Assembly (NCBI RefSeq): GCF_004323595.1
Contig: NZ_AP019373.1
Span: forward strand, 2,563,593-2,627,592
DNA length: 64,000 bases
Direction: 5' to 3'
DNA from: Sulfuricystis thermophila
GTDB lineage: Bacteria > Pseudomonadota > Gammaproteobacteria > Burkholderiales > Rhodocyclaceae
Position numbers and translations under genes: made by a program. How positions within the stretch are numbered: the first letter of the stretch is position 1; every line of letters begins with the position of its first letter. This document shows, piece after piece, positions 44,747 to 57,132 of the stretch. The notes under the pieces are model-generated. The model made no database searches and was not told where the DNA came from. It was given only the letters and a program-made list of their open reading frames with translations.

Positions 44747-45384
44747 GACTGCTCCTCGATCGCCCCTTCCGCCCAGCGCAGGATCGGCTGCCATTGCTCC
44801 CAATCCTGCGCGGCGCGGCGCGGGGACAGTTCGAAAATCGTCAGTCCATGGGCTGCGGCCTGCACGTAGTTCTGCGTGTCGCGCAAATGGGCGATCACCG
44901 GCAGCCCGGTGTCCTGAAGGAAGCGCTCGAGCTCGGCGGCCGCGCGCGTGCGGGCATCGACGCGCATGCCGACGACGACGATCTCGACCGGGTGTTTGCG
45001 CAGCGCCTTCTCTTCGAGCAGCTCGTCGAGGAAACGGCGCGTGGCGAGGATGTCGAACAGGGAAGGCGCGAGCGGCACGATCAAGCGATCGACCAGTTTG
45101 AGCAAATGCGCGAGCTTCTTGCCATGCAAGCCCGCAGGGGTGTCGAGCACCGCATGGGTGGTGCCTGCCGGCGGGCGCGCCGGTTCGTCAGGGCGAATTT
45201 CCCAGGTCGATATTTTCGGCAGCAGCGGCGAGCGCAACCGCAGCCAGGCCGCCGTCGATTGCTGGCGGTCGACGTCCCCGAGCATCACACGGTAGCCGCG
45301 CCGCGCCAGCCCGCCGGCAAGATTGGTCGCCAGCGTGCTCTTGCCGACGCCGCCCTTGGGATTCGCGATCAGACAAGTTTGCAT
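44743..45384 (-). CDS. ParA/MinD-family ATPase (orphan)
   Basis: A 213-residue P-loop protein with the deviant Walker [21 protein letters not shown] near residues 7-26, GDVDRQQST near 37 and [10 protein letters not shown] near 137. No parB or parS-like gene lies beside it. It heads the operon with DUF6394 and the RCK channel. ATG 45384 is preferred to a TTG three codons upstream. Possible roles include positioning of a protein or complex rather than plasmid partition. Confidence 0.85.
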   Translation of the reverse strand: MQTCLIANPKGGVGKSTLATNLAGGLARRGYRVMLGDVDRQQSTAAWLRLRSPLLPKISTWEIRPDEPARPPAGTTHAVLDTPAGLHGKKLAHLLKLVDRLIVPLAPSLFDILATRRFLDELLEEKALRKHPVEIVVVGMRVDARTRAAAELERFLQDTGLPVIAHLRDTQNYVQAAAHGLTIFELSPRRAAQDWEQWQPILRWAEGAIEEQS

Positions 45385-45411
45385 GATGGCCAATGGTAGC
45401 AGGCGCCGGTC

Positions 45412-47718
45412 TTAAGCGCTCAAATGGTTGGCATCCACCACCGCCAGCGCCGTCATATTCACCAGCCGGCGCACCGTCGCCGTCGGCGTCAGGATATGCA
45501 CGGGTTTGGCCGCGCCGAGCAGGATCGGGCCGACGGTGATGCCTTCGCCATTGGTTTCCTTGAGCAGGTTGAAGGCGATGTTGGCGGCATCGACGTTGGG
45601 CATGATGAGCAGATTCGCCTCGCCTTTCAGGCGGCTGCCCGGATAGGCACGCTTGCGGATCGCTTCGTTCAACGCGGCATCACCGTGCATCTCGCCATCG
45701 ACCTCCAGCTCCGGCGCACGCGCGGTGATGATTTCCAGCGCACGCGCCATCTTGCGCGTCGCATCGGTCGGCACACTGCCGAAGTTCGAGTGCGACAGCA
45801 GCGCGACCTTCGGCACCAGGCCGAAACGGCGCACCTCGTCCGCCGCCATCAGCGTGATGTCGGCAATCAGCCCCGCATCCGGGTCCTCATTGACGTAAGT
45901 GTCGCAGACGAACAGCGTATGGCGCGGCAAGAGCAAGAGGTTCATCGCCGCGAAACAATGGGCACGGGCTTTCAGGCCGATGACATCCTCGATGTGTTTC
46001 AGGTGCTGGGCGTGACGACCCACGGTGCCACACAGCATCGCATCGACGTCGCCGCGCTTGAGGAGCATCGCGCCGATCAGCGTGGTGTCGGAGCGCAACA
46101 GTTGCTTGGCCATCTCGGGGGTGACGCCCTGACGCCCCATCAGCGCGTGGTATTCGTTGCACAGCTCGCGGTAGCGCGGATCGGAAAGCGGATTGACGAG
46201 CTCGAAGTCATGACCGGGACGGATGCGCAGCCCGGCGCGCGCGATGCGCATCTCGATCACCTCGGGCCGGCCGATCAGCACCGGCTGCGCGAGCCCCTCG
46301 TCACACACCGCCTGCACCGCATGCAGCACGCGCTCGTCCTCGCCTTCGCAGTAGATGACCCGCCGCGGCGCCTGCTTCGCGGCAGCGAATACCGGCTTCA
46401 TGACGAAGCCGGAGTGATAGACGAAGTTGTCGAGCTTTTCCCGGTAGGCCGTCAGATCCTTGATCGGCCGCGTCGCGACACCGGATTCCGCCGCCGCCTG
46501 AGCGACGGCCGGGGCGATCTTGACGATCAGCCGTGGATCGAAAGGCTTGGGGATCAGGTATTCCGGGCCGAAGGCAGTCGCCTCGCCGCCATAGGCCATC
46601 GACACGACGTCGGAAGCCTCGGCCTGGGCGAGTTCGGCGAGCGCGCGCACGGCGGCGAGCTTCATCGACTCGGTGATCGTCGTCGCTCCGGCATCGAGCG
46701 CGCCGCGGAAGATGAAAGGGAAGCACAGCACGTTGTTGACCTGGTTCGGATAATCCGAACGACCCGTGGCGATGATCGCATCGTCGCGCACCGCGCGCAC
46801 CTCTTCGGGCAGGATCTCCGGCGTCGGGTTGGCGAGTGCGAGAATCAGGGGCTTGGCCGCCATCTTCGCCACCATCTCTTTTTTGAGCACGCCGCCGGCC
46901 GAAAGCCCTAGAAACACGTCGGCGCCGGCGATCGCCTCGCCAAGCGTACGCATCTCGGTGGCCTTGGCAAAGCGCGCCTTGAGCGGATCCATCTCCACTT
47001 GGCGGCCTTCATACACCAGGCCGTGGATGTCGGTGACCCAGATGTTCTCGACCCGCACACCGAGCTGGACGAGCAGATCGAGGCAAGCGAGCGCCGCCGC
47101 GCCGGCGCCGGAGGTGACGAGCTTCACCTCTTCGATTTTCTTGCCGACGAGTTTCAGGCCATTGAGGATGAAGGCGCCGACGACGATCGCGGTGCCGTGC
47201 TGGTCGTCGTGGAAGACGGGAATCTTCATGCGCTCGCGCAGCTTCGCCTCGATGTAAAAGCATTCGGGCGCCTTGATGTCCTCCAGATTGATGCCGCCGA
47301 AGGTCGGCTCCAGCGCCGCGATCATGTCGATCAGCTTGTCGGGATCGCGCTCGGCGAGCTCGATGTCGAACACGTCGATGCCGGCGAACTTCTTGAACAG
47401 CACCGCCTTGCCTTCCATCACCGGCTTGGCGGCCAGCGGACCGATGTTGCCCAGTCCCAGTACCGCCGTGCCGTTGGTGACCACGCCCACCAGGTTGGCG
47501 CGCGCAGTCATCCGGCTCGCGGCCGCTGGATCGGCGACGATCGCATGGCAGGCGGCCGCCACGCCCGGCGAATAGGCGAGCGCCAAATCGCGCTGGTTGG
47601 TCAGCCCCTTGGTCGGAATGACCGAAATCTTCCCCGGCGTCGGGGAGGTATGGTATTCGAGGGCGGCGGCGGAAAGCTCCGCGCCGTCCTCCTCTTTGCG
47701 TTCTCCACTCATGGTCAT
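45412..47718 (-). CDS. maeB: NADP-dependent malic enzyme with phosphotransacetylase-like domain
   Basis: Converts malate to pyruvate and CO2 with NADP. The 768-residue protein has the malic domain ([25 protein letters not shown] near 33-57), the NAD(P)-binding domain ([22 protein letters not shown] near 190) and a C-terminal phosphate-acetyltransferase-like domain (about 430-768), the MaeB layout. It would supply pyruvate that the NifJ upstream could oxidise, though the genes are not linked. It lies between two ParA-like genes. ATG 47712 is an alternative start. Confidence 0.95.
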   Translation of the reverse strand: MTMSGERKEEDGAELSAAALEYHTSPTPGKISVIPTKGLTNQRDLALAYSPGVAAACHAIVADPAAASRMTARANLVGVVTNGTAVLGLGNIGPLAAKPVMEGKAVLFKKFAGIDVFDIELAERDPDKLIDMIAALEPTFGGINLEDIKAPECFYIEAKLRERMKIPVFHDDQHGTAIVVGAFILNGLKLVGKKIEEVKLVTSGAGAAALACLDLLVQLGVRVENIWVTDIHGLVYEGRQVEMDPLKARFAKATEMRTLGEAIAGADVFLGLSAGGVLKKEMVAKMAAKPLILALANPTPEILPEEVRAVRDDAIIATGRSDYPNQVNNVLCFPFIFRGALDAGATTITESMKLAAVRALAELAQAEASDVVSMAYGGEATAFGPEYLIPKPFDPRLIVKIAPAVAQAAAESGVATRPIKDLTAYREKLDNFVYHSGFVMKPVFAAAKQAPRRVIYCEGEDERVLHAVQAVCDEGLAQPVLIGRPEVIEMRIARAGLRIRPGHDFELVNPLSDPRYRELCNEYHALMGRQGVTPEMAKQLLRSDTTLIGAMLLKRGDVDAMLCGTVGRHAQHLKHIEDVIGLKARAHCFAAMNLLLLPRHTLFVCDTYVNEDPDAGLIADITLMAADEVRRFGLVPKVALLSHSNFGSVPTDATRKMARALEIITARAPELEVDGEMHGDAALNEAIRKRAYPGSRLKGEANLLIMPNVDAANIAFNLLKETNGEGITVGPILLGAAKPVHILTPTATVRRLVNMTALAVVDANHLSA

Positions 47719-47792
47719 GGCTTTGTTATCGGAACCGCGCAATCTTACTCCGCATGCGAAAATGCATTCTCTCAAAGCCAGCTGAATTCGCC

Positions 47793-48599
47793 ATGAAACG
47801 CGTCGTTTTCAACCAGAAGGGCGGGGTGGGCAAGAGCACCATCGCCTGCAACCTCGCCGCGATCGCTGCCGCCAAGGGCGGGCGGAAAGGACAGGGTGCG
47901 CGCACGCTGGTGGTCGACCTCGACCCCCAGGCCAACTCGACCCGCTATCTCCTGGGCGCCGATGCCGAAGGACTGGAAAACACCGTGACAGGGTTTTTCG
48001 ACCAGGTGCTCAATTTCAAGCTGCGGCCGAAGGCAACGGAAGAGTTCATCCACGCGACGCCGTTCGAGCGGCTCTATGTCATGCCGGCGGACGCCGCGCT
48101 CGAAGAGCTGCAGGCCAAGCTCGAATCGCGCTACAAGATCTACAAGCTCAAGGAAGCGCTCGATGCGCTCGATTTCGACGAGATCTGGATCGACACGCCG
48201 CCGGCGCTGCACTTCTACACTCGCTCGGCGCTGATCGCCGCCGACCGCTGCCTGATCCCCTTCGACTGCGACGAGTTCGCCCGCCGCGCGCTCTATACGC
48301 TGCTCGACAACGTCGCCGAGATTCGCGCCGACCACAATGCCGCATTGGAAGTCGAGGGTATCGTCGTCAACCAGTTCCAGGCACGCGCCAGCCTGCCGCA
48401 GCAGGTGGTCGAGGCGTTGCGTGCCGAGGGCCTGCCGGTGCTCGAACCCTTCCTGTCGGCCTCGGTGAAGATCAAGGAATCGCACCAAGCCGCCAAGCCG
48501 ATGATCCATCTGGACCCCCGGCACAAGGTGACTGCCGAGTTCGAGCGGCTCTTCGACGCGCTGCAACGAGGGCACAAGATCACGAAGCAGCGGAATTAG
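47793..48599 (+). CDS. ParA-family ATPase (second orphan)
   Basis: A 268-residue P-loop ATPase starting [29 protein letters not shown], with LVVDLDPQANSTRYLLG near 40 and IWIDTPPALHFYTRSAL near 130. It is divergent from maeB, with about 75 bp between. No parB partner is visible. The sequence differs from the shorter ParA at 44743, so they are not recent duplicates. Function unknown; it may position a cell component. Confidence 0.87.
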   Translation: MKRVVFNQKGGVGKSTIACNLAAIAAAKGGRKGQGARTLVVDLDPQANSTRYLLGADAEGLENTVTGFFDQVLNFKLRPKATEEFIHATPFERLYVMPADAALEELQAKLESRYKIYKLKEALDALDFDEIWIDTPPALHFYTRSALIAADRCLIPFDCDEFARRALYTLLDNVAEIRADHNAALEVEGIVVNQFQARASLPQQVVEALRAEGLPVLEPFLSASVKIKESHQAAKPMIHLDPRHKVTAEFERLFDALQRGHKITKQRN

Positions 48600-48609
48600 T
48601 CCTGGCGGT

Positions 48610-48631
48610 GTGCCGTTCCACCAGCGCCGAC
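48610..48631 (-). repeat. Dispersed 22-bp motif, intergenic copy
   Basis: 19 of 22 matches, between the convergent ParA and hydrolase stops. The flanks also match the ogt copy (GGT on one side, TTTCAGCC on the other), giving about 33 bp of shared sequence. This is the only intergenic copy I found. Confidence 0.7.
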
Positions 48632-48633
48632 TT

Positions 48634-49410
48634 TCAGCCGAGGAAATCCATCAGCAGGCGGGTGAAGGCTTCCGCCTGCTCGATCACCAGCTGGTGCGAA
48701 GCATTCGGCAGCATCTCGAATCGTGCCCCGGGGATCGCCTCGGCAATGGCCCGGTTTGCCGCCGGCGGCGTGCCGGGGTCGTCCGCGCCGCAGATCACGA
48801 GTGTCGGCGCGCGCACCGCAGCCAGCTTCTCGGTGAGATCGAGCGTCTTGATCGCTTCCCCCCAGCCGGCGTAGCCGGCCACCGGCGTTGCGGCGATCAT
48901 CGCGCCGATCCGCGCCATCACCTCGGGATGGGCGGCGCGATACGGCGCGGTAAACCACCGTTCGAGCGTGCCGGCGACATGCGCCTGCATCCCCTGGTTG
49001 CGGGCGATGGCGATCCGTTCATCCCACAAGGGTTTCGCCTCGGGCGGCACGCGACTCGTCGTGCTCACCAGCACGAGCTTATCGAGACGCTCGGGATGAG
49101 CAAGGGCGAAATGCTGCCCCAGCATGCCGCCCATCGACAGACCGACGAAATGCGTGCGCTCGATCTTGAGCGCATCGAGCAGGCCGACGAGATCCGCGAC
49201 GAGCATCGGCCAGCTGTAAGGCCCTTCCGGTGCGGAAGTTTGCCCATGGCCGCGCGCATCGAAGCCCAGCACGGTGAAGCGCTCCGCGAGCTGCGGGGCG
49301 ATTCCGTCCCACAGCGAAAGATCACTGGCGAGCGAATGGGCGAGGGTGACGACTGGGCCGCTGCCCGAGATCTGGTAATGGAGATCGATGCCGTTGGCAC
49401 TAACTTTCAT
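48634..49410 (-). CDS. Alpha/beta hydrolase (3-oxoadipate enol-lactonase-like)
   Basis: A 258-residue soluble hydrolase with the nucleophile elbow GLSMGGMLG near residue 90, Asp in VICGADDPGTPP near 205 and His in NASHQLVIEQAE near 236. The overall pattern (MKVSANGIDLHYQISGSGPVVTLAHSL) is like PcaD. No other catechol-pathway gene is nearby, so the substrate is open. The start overlaps the stop of the upstream hydrolase by 4 bp. Confidence 0.83.
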   Translation of the reverse strand: MKVSANGIDLHYQISGSGPVVTLAHSLASDLSLWDGIAPQLAERFTVLGFDARGHGQTSAPEGPYSWPMLVADLVGLLDALKIERTHFVGLSMGGMLGQHFALAHPERLDKLVLVSTTSRVPPEAKPLWDERIAIARNQGMQAHVAGTLERWFTAPYRAAHPEVMARIGAMIAATPVAGYAGWGEAIKTLDLTEKLAAVRAPTLVICGADDPGTPPAANRAIAEAIPGARFEMLPNASHQLVIEQAEAFTRLLMDFLG

Positions 49411-50294
49411 GGACTGGCTCCTTTTGCCAAGAGATGACGCGACAAGAATTCAAGCACCGCATCGATGCCGGCGTCCATCTCGGCGTATTCATCGTGGCTG
49501 CCGGCGATGAGCAACAACTCTACTGCGTCGTGGGCGCGGTTCGCAAAGATCTGCCGCACCTCTTCAACCGGCACGGTTTCATCCGCCGTGCCATGGGCAA
49601 GCAGCACGGGGCAGCGAACCGTGCGGATCGTATTCACCGGCGCGATGGCGTCGAAGCGGTGGCCGATCGCGTGCTGCACATAGCCGAGGATGGCCCAGCC
49701 AAGCGGCCAGTAGGGGATGTGCTTCCATGCCAGCCAGCGACGCATCATCGCCTCGGGATGAGCGAAGGCGGCGATGCTGACGACGGCGGCCAGCGGCGCA
49801 CCGCGTGCGGCGGCGAGCAGGCAGGCGCCAGCACCGACCGAATGGCCGATCGCCGCGACGCGCGCCGCATCGATGCCGACCTGCTGCCGCAGCCAGGCAA
49901 GAGCGTGCTCGAGGTCCTCGGCGAAACGCGGCAGCGAAGCGAAACTGTCGTCATCGCTCATGCCATGGCACCGCGCATCGAATAGCAGCTGGGCATATCC
50001 TGCCCGATGCAGCGGGTCGGCCAGCGGCAGCATCGTTTCGGCATTGCCTCCCCAGCCGTGCAGCAGCACGACCGCCGGAGCCGTTTGCCTTTGTGCCGGG
50101 ATGAACCAGCCGCGCAGCGTGCGTCCGTTGTTGGTCGGGAATGCGACGGAGCGGAACATCAGGCCGAGATCGGCGGGCGTGCTCCGCTCGATCAGGCGCG
50201 GCGCGGCCAGTCCGCGGCGGATCGCCCAGCTGGCAAGCAGCAGGAAAACGAGGACGAGCAGCAGGCCCAGCGACAGGCCGAGAGCAAGGCTCAA
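49407..50294 (-). CDS. Membrane-anchored alpha/beta hydrolase
   Basis: A 295-residue protein with an N-terminal membrane helix (residues 3-24), oxyanion region VVLLHGWGGNAETM near 74-87, nucleophile elbow AIGHSVGAGACLLA near 146-159, Asp in LLAHGTADETVP near 230 and His in IAGSHDEYAEM near 262. It resembles dienelactone-hydrolase or lysophospholipase-like proteins of unknown substrate. It overlaps the downstream hydrolase by 4 bp and lies 2 bp after uvrD, so the three may be one transcript. Confidence 0.82.
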   Translation of the reverse strand: MSLALGLSLGLLLVLVFLLLASWAIRRGLAAPRLIERSTPADLGLMFRSVAFPTNNGRTLRGWFIPAQRQTAPAVVLLHGWGGNAETMLPLADPLHRAGYAQLLFDARCHGMSDDDSFASLPRFAEDLEHALAWLRQQVGIDAARVAAIGHSVGAGACLLAAARGAPLAAVVSIAAFAHPEAMMRRWLAWKHIPYWPLGWAILGYVQHAIGHRFDAIAPVNTIRTVRCPVLLAHGTADETVPVEEVRQIFANRAHDAVELLLIAGSHDEYAEMDAGIDAVLEFLSRHLLAKGASP

Positions 50295-50295
50295 C

Positions 50296-52500
50296 TCAGA
50301 CCGGCTCCAGCTTCGCCACCGACAGCGCCAGCCACTTCATGCCGGCGTTGCCGAAATTGACCTGCACGCGGGCATCTTGCCCGGCGCCTTCGGCATTGAC
50401 GATGACGCCGAGGCCGAATTTCGCATGCATCACCGTCTGGCCGATGCGCAGGCCGCAGCTTTCTTGCCGGCGCGGTGCCGAGGAAAAACTCGGCGCTGGC
50501 GGAAAACGAGACGTCCCGCCGGGCGCCGACTTGTTTCGGAGAGTCGGCGCTGGCGGGACGGCACCAAACATGGCTTTCCCCTGCCGGGCATTGAGGAATT
50601 TGAGCAAGCCTGCGGGAATCTCGTCGATGAAGCGCGAGGGCAGGTTGTAGCGCGTCTGGCCATGCAGCAGGCGCATCTGCGCATGGGTGAGATACAGCCG
50701 CCGACGCGCGCGCGTGACGGCGACATACATCAGGCGCCGTTCTTCCTCCAAGCCCTTTTCTTCGACGAGGGAATTCTCGTGCGGGAACAGCCCTTCCTCG
50801 AGGCCGCAGATGAAGACGACGTCGAATTCGAGTCCCTTGGCCGAGTGCACGGTCATCAGCTGCAGCGCATCCTCGCCTTCGCCGGCCTGGTGCTCGCCGG
50901 CTTCGAGCGCGGCATGGGCGAGGAAGGCGGCGAGATCGGCGGAGAGCTCGCCTTCGGCGCCGGCCGTGCCCTCCTCGGCGATGAAGGCGGCGGCGGCATT
51001 GACGAGTTCGTCGAGGTTGGCGAGCCGCTCCTGGCCTTCCTTCTCATTCCGGTAATGCTCGCGCAGGCCCGAGAGGTCCAGCACATGCTCGACGAGTTCG
51101 GGTAGCGGCAGCGCCGCCGCCTCGCGCAGCTTGCGGATCAACTCGGCAAAGGCTGCAAGCTTCGCGCCACCGGCGCCGGCCACATGCGGGATCGCCGCAT
51201 GGAGGCTCGTCCCCCGCACCTTTGCCGCATCGGCGAGCTGCTCGAGTGTCCTCGCGCCGATGCCGCGCGTCGGGAAATTGACGACGCGGGAAAACGCCGT
51301 GTCGTCATCGGCATTGGCGATCAGCCGCAGATAGGCGAGCGCGTGCTTGATCTCGGCGCGCTCGAAGAAGCGCAAACCGCCATAGACGCGGTAGGGAATG
51401 CCGGCATTGAACAAGGCGTGTTCGAGCGCGCGCGACTGCGCGTTGCTGCGGTAGAGCAGCGCGATCTCGCGGCGCGCATGGCCCTCATTCGTCAGCGCCT
51501 TGACCTCCTCGACGATGAAGCGCGCCTCCTCATTCTCCGAATATGCCTCGAAGACGCGGATCGGCTCGCCGGCGCCCGCTTCGGTCCATAAGTTCTTGCC
51601 CAGCCGCGTGGGGTTGTTTTTGATGATCGCATTGGCGGCATCGAGGATGTTGCCGTGCGAGCGGTAGTTCTGCTCCAGCCGGATCAGGTTCTTGACCTGA
51701 AACTCGCGCTCGAAATCGCGCATGTTGCCGACCTCGGCGCCGCGGAAGGCATAGATCGACTGGTCGTCATCGCCGACGCAGAACAGCGCGCCCCCTCCCC
51801 CTGCCAAGAGCTTCAGCCAGCGGTATTGCAGGCGGTTGGTGTCCTGGAACTCATCGACGAGGATGTGGCGGAAGCGCTCCTGATAATGCCGGCGGATCGG
51901 CTCGTTGCGCTCCAGGAGTTCGTATGAACGCAGCAGCAGTTCGGCGAAATCGACCACGCCTTCCTTCTGGCACTGTTCCTCATAGGCGGCGTAAAGCTCG
52001 ACGCGCTTTTTCGTCCAGTCATCCCAGGCCTCGACCGCCACCGGGCGCAGGCCCGCTTCCTTCTGCGCGTTGATGAACCAGCAAAGCTCGCGCGGCGGAT
52101 ATTTCTCGTCATCGATGTTGAGCGATTTCAGCAATCGTTTGACGGTGGCGAGCTGATCGGCGGCATCGAGGATCTGGAACAGCTGCGGCAGATGGGCATC
52201 GCGGTAGTGCGCCCGCAGCATGCGGTTGCACAGGCCATGAAAGGTGCCGATCCACATGCCGCGCAGATTCATCGGCAGCATCGCCGACAAGCGTGCGAGC
52301 ATTTCTTTCGCCGCCTTGTTGGTGAAGGTGACGGCGAGGATCTGTTGCGGGCTAGCCTGCCCGGTCGAGATCAACCAGGCGATGCGGGTGGTGAGCACCC
52401 GCGTCTTGCCGCTGCCGGCGCCAGCGAGGATCAGGGCGTGTTGTGGCGGCAGGGTGACGGCCGCAAGCTGCGGCGGATTGAGACCTTCCAGCAGATTCAA
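50296..52500 (-). CDS. uvrD: UvrD, DNA helicase II
   Basis: Superfamily 1A helicase acting in nucleotide-excision and mismatch repair. The 734-residue protein has Walker A LAGAGSGKTRVLTTRI near 26-41, the DEFQDTNRLQYRW motif II region near 216-228, GDDDQSIYAFRGA near 242-254, LEQNYRS near 272-278 and VTRARRRLYLTHA near 601. The segment after the helicase core (about residues 645-672) is encoded by a cluster of three dispersed-motif copies (APTLRNKSAPGGTSRFPPAP). A short C-terminal domain with HAKFGLGVIV then follows, as in UvrD/PcrA. Confidence 0.96.
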   Translation of the reverse strand: MNLLEGLNPPQLAAVTLPPQHALILAGAGSGKTRVLTTRIAWLISTGQASPQQILAVTFTNKAAKEMLARLSAMLPMNLRGMWIGTFHGLCNRMLRAHYRDAHLPQLFQILDAADQLATVKRLLKSLNIDDEKYPPRELCWFINAQKEAGLRPVAVEAWDDWTKKRVELYAAYEEQCQKEGVVDFAELLLRSYELLERNEPIRRHYQERFRHILVDEFQDTNRLQYRWLKLLAGGGGALFCVGDDDQSIYAFRGAEVGNMRDFEREFQVKNLIRLEQNYRSHGNILDAANAIIKNNPTRLGKNLWTEAGAGEPIRVFEAYSENEEARFIVEEVKALTNEGHARREIALLYRSNAQSRALEHALFNAGIPYRVYGGLRFFERAEIKHALAYLRLIANADDDTAFSRVVNFPTRGIGARTLEQLADAAKVRGTSLHAAIPHVAGAGGAKLAAFAELIRKLREAAALPLPELVEHVLDLSGLREHYRNEKEGQERLANLDELVNAAAAFIAEEGTAGAEGELSADLAAFLAHAALEAGEHQAGEGEDALQLMTVHSAKGLEFDVVFICGLEEGLFPHENSLVEEKGLEEERRLMYVAVTRARRRLYLTHAQMRLLHGQTRYNLPSRFIDEIPAGLLKFLNARQGKAMFGAVPPAPTLRNKSAPGGTSRFPPAPSFSSAPRRQESCGLRIGQTVMHAKFGLGVIVNAEGAGQDARVQVNFGNAGMKWLALSVAKLEPV
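50485..50566. repeat. Cluster of three motif copies in uvrD
   Basis: Plus-strand copies start at 50489 (first half only, CTCGGCGCTGGCGG) and at 50543-50564 (21 of 22), with a minus-strand, indel-bearing copy at about 50511-50535 between them. Two inward-facing copies make an imperfect palindrome. Together they encode the Pro/Ser/Ala-rich linker of UvrD. Confidence 0.7.
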
Positions 52501-52619
52501 TGGGTTAGCCTTATCTCAAAGTCGGCAGTCTACTCCAAGCCCATTGAACTTTTTGGCGGATTCCCTATCTCATGGTTAAATGTTGCGGCGCAACAAAATT
52601 GCGCCCGAAAGGAATCGCC

Positions 52620-52952
52620 ATGAAACCCATGACCCCGAAAATCCTCCCCTGGCTGGCCCACAAGGCCGGCATTGCCGAACATCGTGCCGAAATCCTCTGG
52701 CACGCCGCAGCCCGCCACGCGGCTCACGCCACTGGTGAGACGGACACCCCTGCCTACTGGGCGGCGGCGATGGATCATCTGCTCGAACTCATCGCCGCCG
52801 AGCGTCTGCGCGAGGATGCCGCCTCCTTCGGCTGGCGTCGCTGGGCACGCCTCTACCGAGATCTCTGGCAGGTGCCGATCACCTGCCTCGATGCGCTGAT
52901 GCTCGGCACTCAGCGCGGCTGGCGGCAGTTCAAACCGCTTTCTTTCGGCTGA
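52620..52952 (+). CDS. Conserved-looking small protein of unknown function
   Basis: 110 residues starting MKPMTPKILPWLAHKAGIAEHRAEILWHAA after a good site (GAAAGGAATCGCC). It is rich in Trp, Ala and His, mostly helical by composition, with no signal or membrane segment. The C-terminus has WRRWARLYRDLWQVPITCLDAL. I do not recognise a domain. It is divergent from uvrD and 38 bp upstream of a GGDEF gene. The good ribosome site, codon use and lack of a better overlapping frame support it as a real gene. Confidence 0.7.
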   Translation: MKPMTPKILPWLAHKAGIAEHRAEILWHAAARHAAHATGETDTPAYWAAAMDHLLELIAAERLREDAASFGWRRWARLYRDLWQVPITCLDALMLGTQRGWRQFKPLSFG

Positions 52953-52990
52953 TCCGCTCCCCGCGAGTTGGGCAGTGCCATAATCCGCCC

Positions 52991-53989
52991 ATGGATTGGG
53001 GCACTGTCCGTTACCGCCTGGGCAATGACTTCCAGCTGGCGATCCTGACCTTTCTGGGATCGCTGGCGGTGTTGGGCATCACACCGTTCGCGATCTACCG
53101 CGCGATCGATCGTGAATGGGTGCCTTTCGCGATGGATGTCGGCATCATCGTCACCATCGTCGCGGGTGTCTCGTATGCCTGGCGCAGTGGCGATTCCCAA
53201 CGACCCAGCACGTTCCTGAGCTATTTCGTCGGCGTGATGGCCGTCGTCGCTACGCATGTGCTGGGGGTCCACGGCACCTACTGGATCTATCCGGCGCTGA
53301 TCGCCAATTTCTTCCTGGCACCGCGCAAGCATGCCCTCATCATCGCGGTGGCAGTGCTCGCGCTGATCCTCCTGACCGGCGGGTGGTATCGGGAAACGCG
53401 CGAGGCCGCATCGTTTGCCGTGACGCTCGTGCTATCCGTTCTGCTCGCCTATGTGTTTGCGCATCGCGCCGCGGAGCAGCGTGAGCAGCTGCGTCGTCTG
53501 GCCTCACTGGATGCGCTGACCGGCGTCTTCAACCGGCGGGCCCTCTATGGCGAACTCGAACGTGCGCAGAAAATCCTGGCGCGAGAAGGGAAGAGGCATG
53601 GCTTGCTGATGCTCGATCTCGATCATTTCAAACAGATCAACGATCGCTTCGGCCATACCCAAGGCGACGAGGTGCTGATCCGTTTCGCCAGACTGCTCGA
53701 AAAGACCCTGCGCCCGCACGACCGTCTGTTTCGCTATGGCGGCGAGGAATTCGTCATCCTGACCCAGGTCGACGACGCCGAAACGCTTCGCGTCATCGCC
53801 GAAAAATTGCGCACGGCCACTGAAAGATCGCTCGATGCTGGGAATGATTCAACGGTGACGACTTCGATCGGCGGTACGATCTTGCATCCCGGTGAGCGCA
53901 GCGATGCCTGGCTCGCGCGCGCCGATCGCGCCCTTTACCAGGCCAAACATGGCGGCCGCAACCGTGTGGTGATCGAAGCCGGCGAATGA
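52991..53989 (+). CDS. Membrane diguanylate cyclase (GGDEF)
   Basis: Makes cyclic di-GMP from GTP. The 332-residue protein has about five membrane helices (residues 18-165), then a GGDEF domain (about 172-330) with DALTGVFNRRALYGEL, DLDHFKQINDRFGHTQGDEVL and the active site RYGGEEFVIL. An RxxD inhibitory site (RPHD) lies exactly five residues before GGEEF, so product inhibition is likely. The sensor signal is unknown. Confidence 0.93.
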   Translation: MDWGTVRYRLGNDFQLAILTFLGSLAVLGITPFAIYRAIDREWVPFAMDVGIIVTIVAGVSYAWRSGDSQRPSTFLSYFVGVMAVVATHVLGVHGTYWIYPALIANFFLAPRKHALIIAVAVLALILLTGGWYRETREAASFAVTLVLSVLLAYVFAHRAAEQREQLRRLASLDALTGVFNRRALYGELERAQKILAREGKRHGLLMLDLDHFKQINDRFGHTQGDEVLIRFARLLEKTLRPHDRLFRYGGEEFVILTQVDDAETLRVIAEKLRTATERSLDAGNDSTVTTSIGGTILHPGERSDAWLARADRALYQAKHGGRNRVVIEAGE

Positions 53990-54021
53990 TTCGCAGAGGC
54001 ATGTGGGTGGCAGGCATATAA

Positions 54022-56631
<2,610 letters not shown>

Positions 56632-56633
56632 CC

Positions 56634-57125
56634 ATGCGCGCTTTTGCCCTCCTTTTCGTGTTCGTCCTCTCCGCCTGCGGCTTCCAGCTCAGAGGCAGCT
56701 ACAGCCTGCCTTGGGAAACGCTGGCGATTTCCGGCCTGCCGGAAAACAGCGAACTGTATTTCCAGATCAAGCGCAGCATCGAGTCCGGTTCCCTGACCAA
56801 GGTGGTCACCGACGCCAAACAGGCCAAGGCCTCCCTCGTGGTGCTGCGCAACGACCAGCACAAGAGCATCCTCTCGCTCTCGGCGAAGGGCCTGGTGCGC
56901 GAATTCCAGCTCACGCGCAGCTTCCTGTACCGCGTCCAGGACGCGCAAGGCAAGGAGATCCAGCCCGCCAGCCAGATCGTCCTGCAACGCGAAATGACCT
57001 TCGACGACGAGCGCGTGTTCGCCAAAGAAGCGGAAGAAGCGATCATCTGGCGCGAGATGCAGACCGATCTCGTCCAGCAACTTCTGCGCCGGCTGGCTGC
57101 CGGCAGCCGCGCCAGTCAAGGCTGA
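56634..57125 (+). CDS. lptE: LptE, LPS-assembly lipoprotein
   Basis: Outer-membrane lipoprotein that plugs LptD and delivers lipopolysaccharide to the surface. The 163-residue protein has a lipobox signal (MRAFALLFVFVLSACGFQLRG, Cys near 15), GFQLRG right after the Cys as in the family, and the conserved DDERVFAKEAEEAIIWREMQ near 125-144. It follows leuS by 2 bp and precedes holA, the usual leuS-lptE-holA order. Confidence 0.92.
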   Translation: MRAFALLFVFVLSACGFQLRGSYSLPWETLAISGLPENSELYFQIKRSIESGSLTKVVTDAKQAKASLVVLRNDQHKSILSLSAKGLVREFQLTRSFLYRVQDAQGKEIQPASQIVLQREMTFDDERVFAKEAEEAIIWREMQTDLVQQLLRRLAAGSRASQG

Positions 57126-57132
57126 GAGCCCC

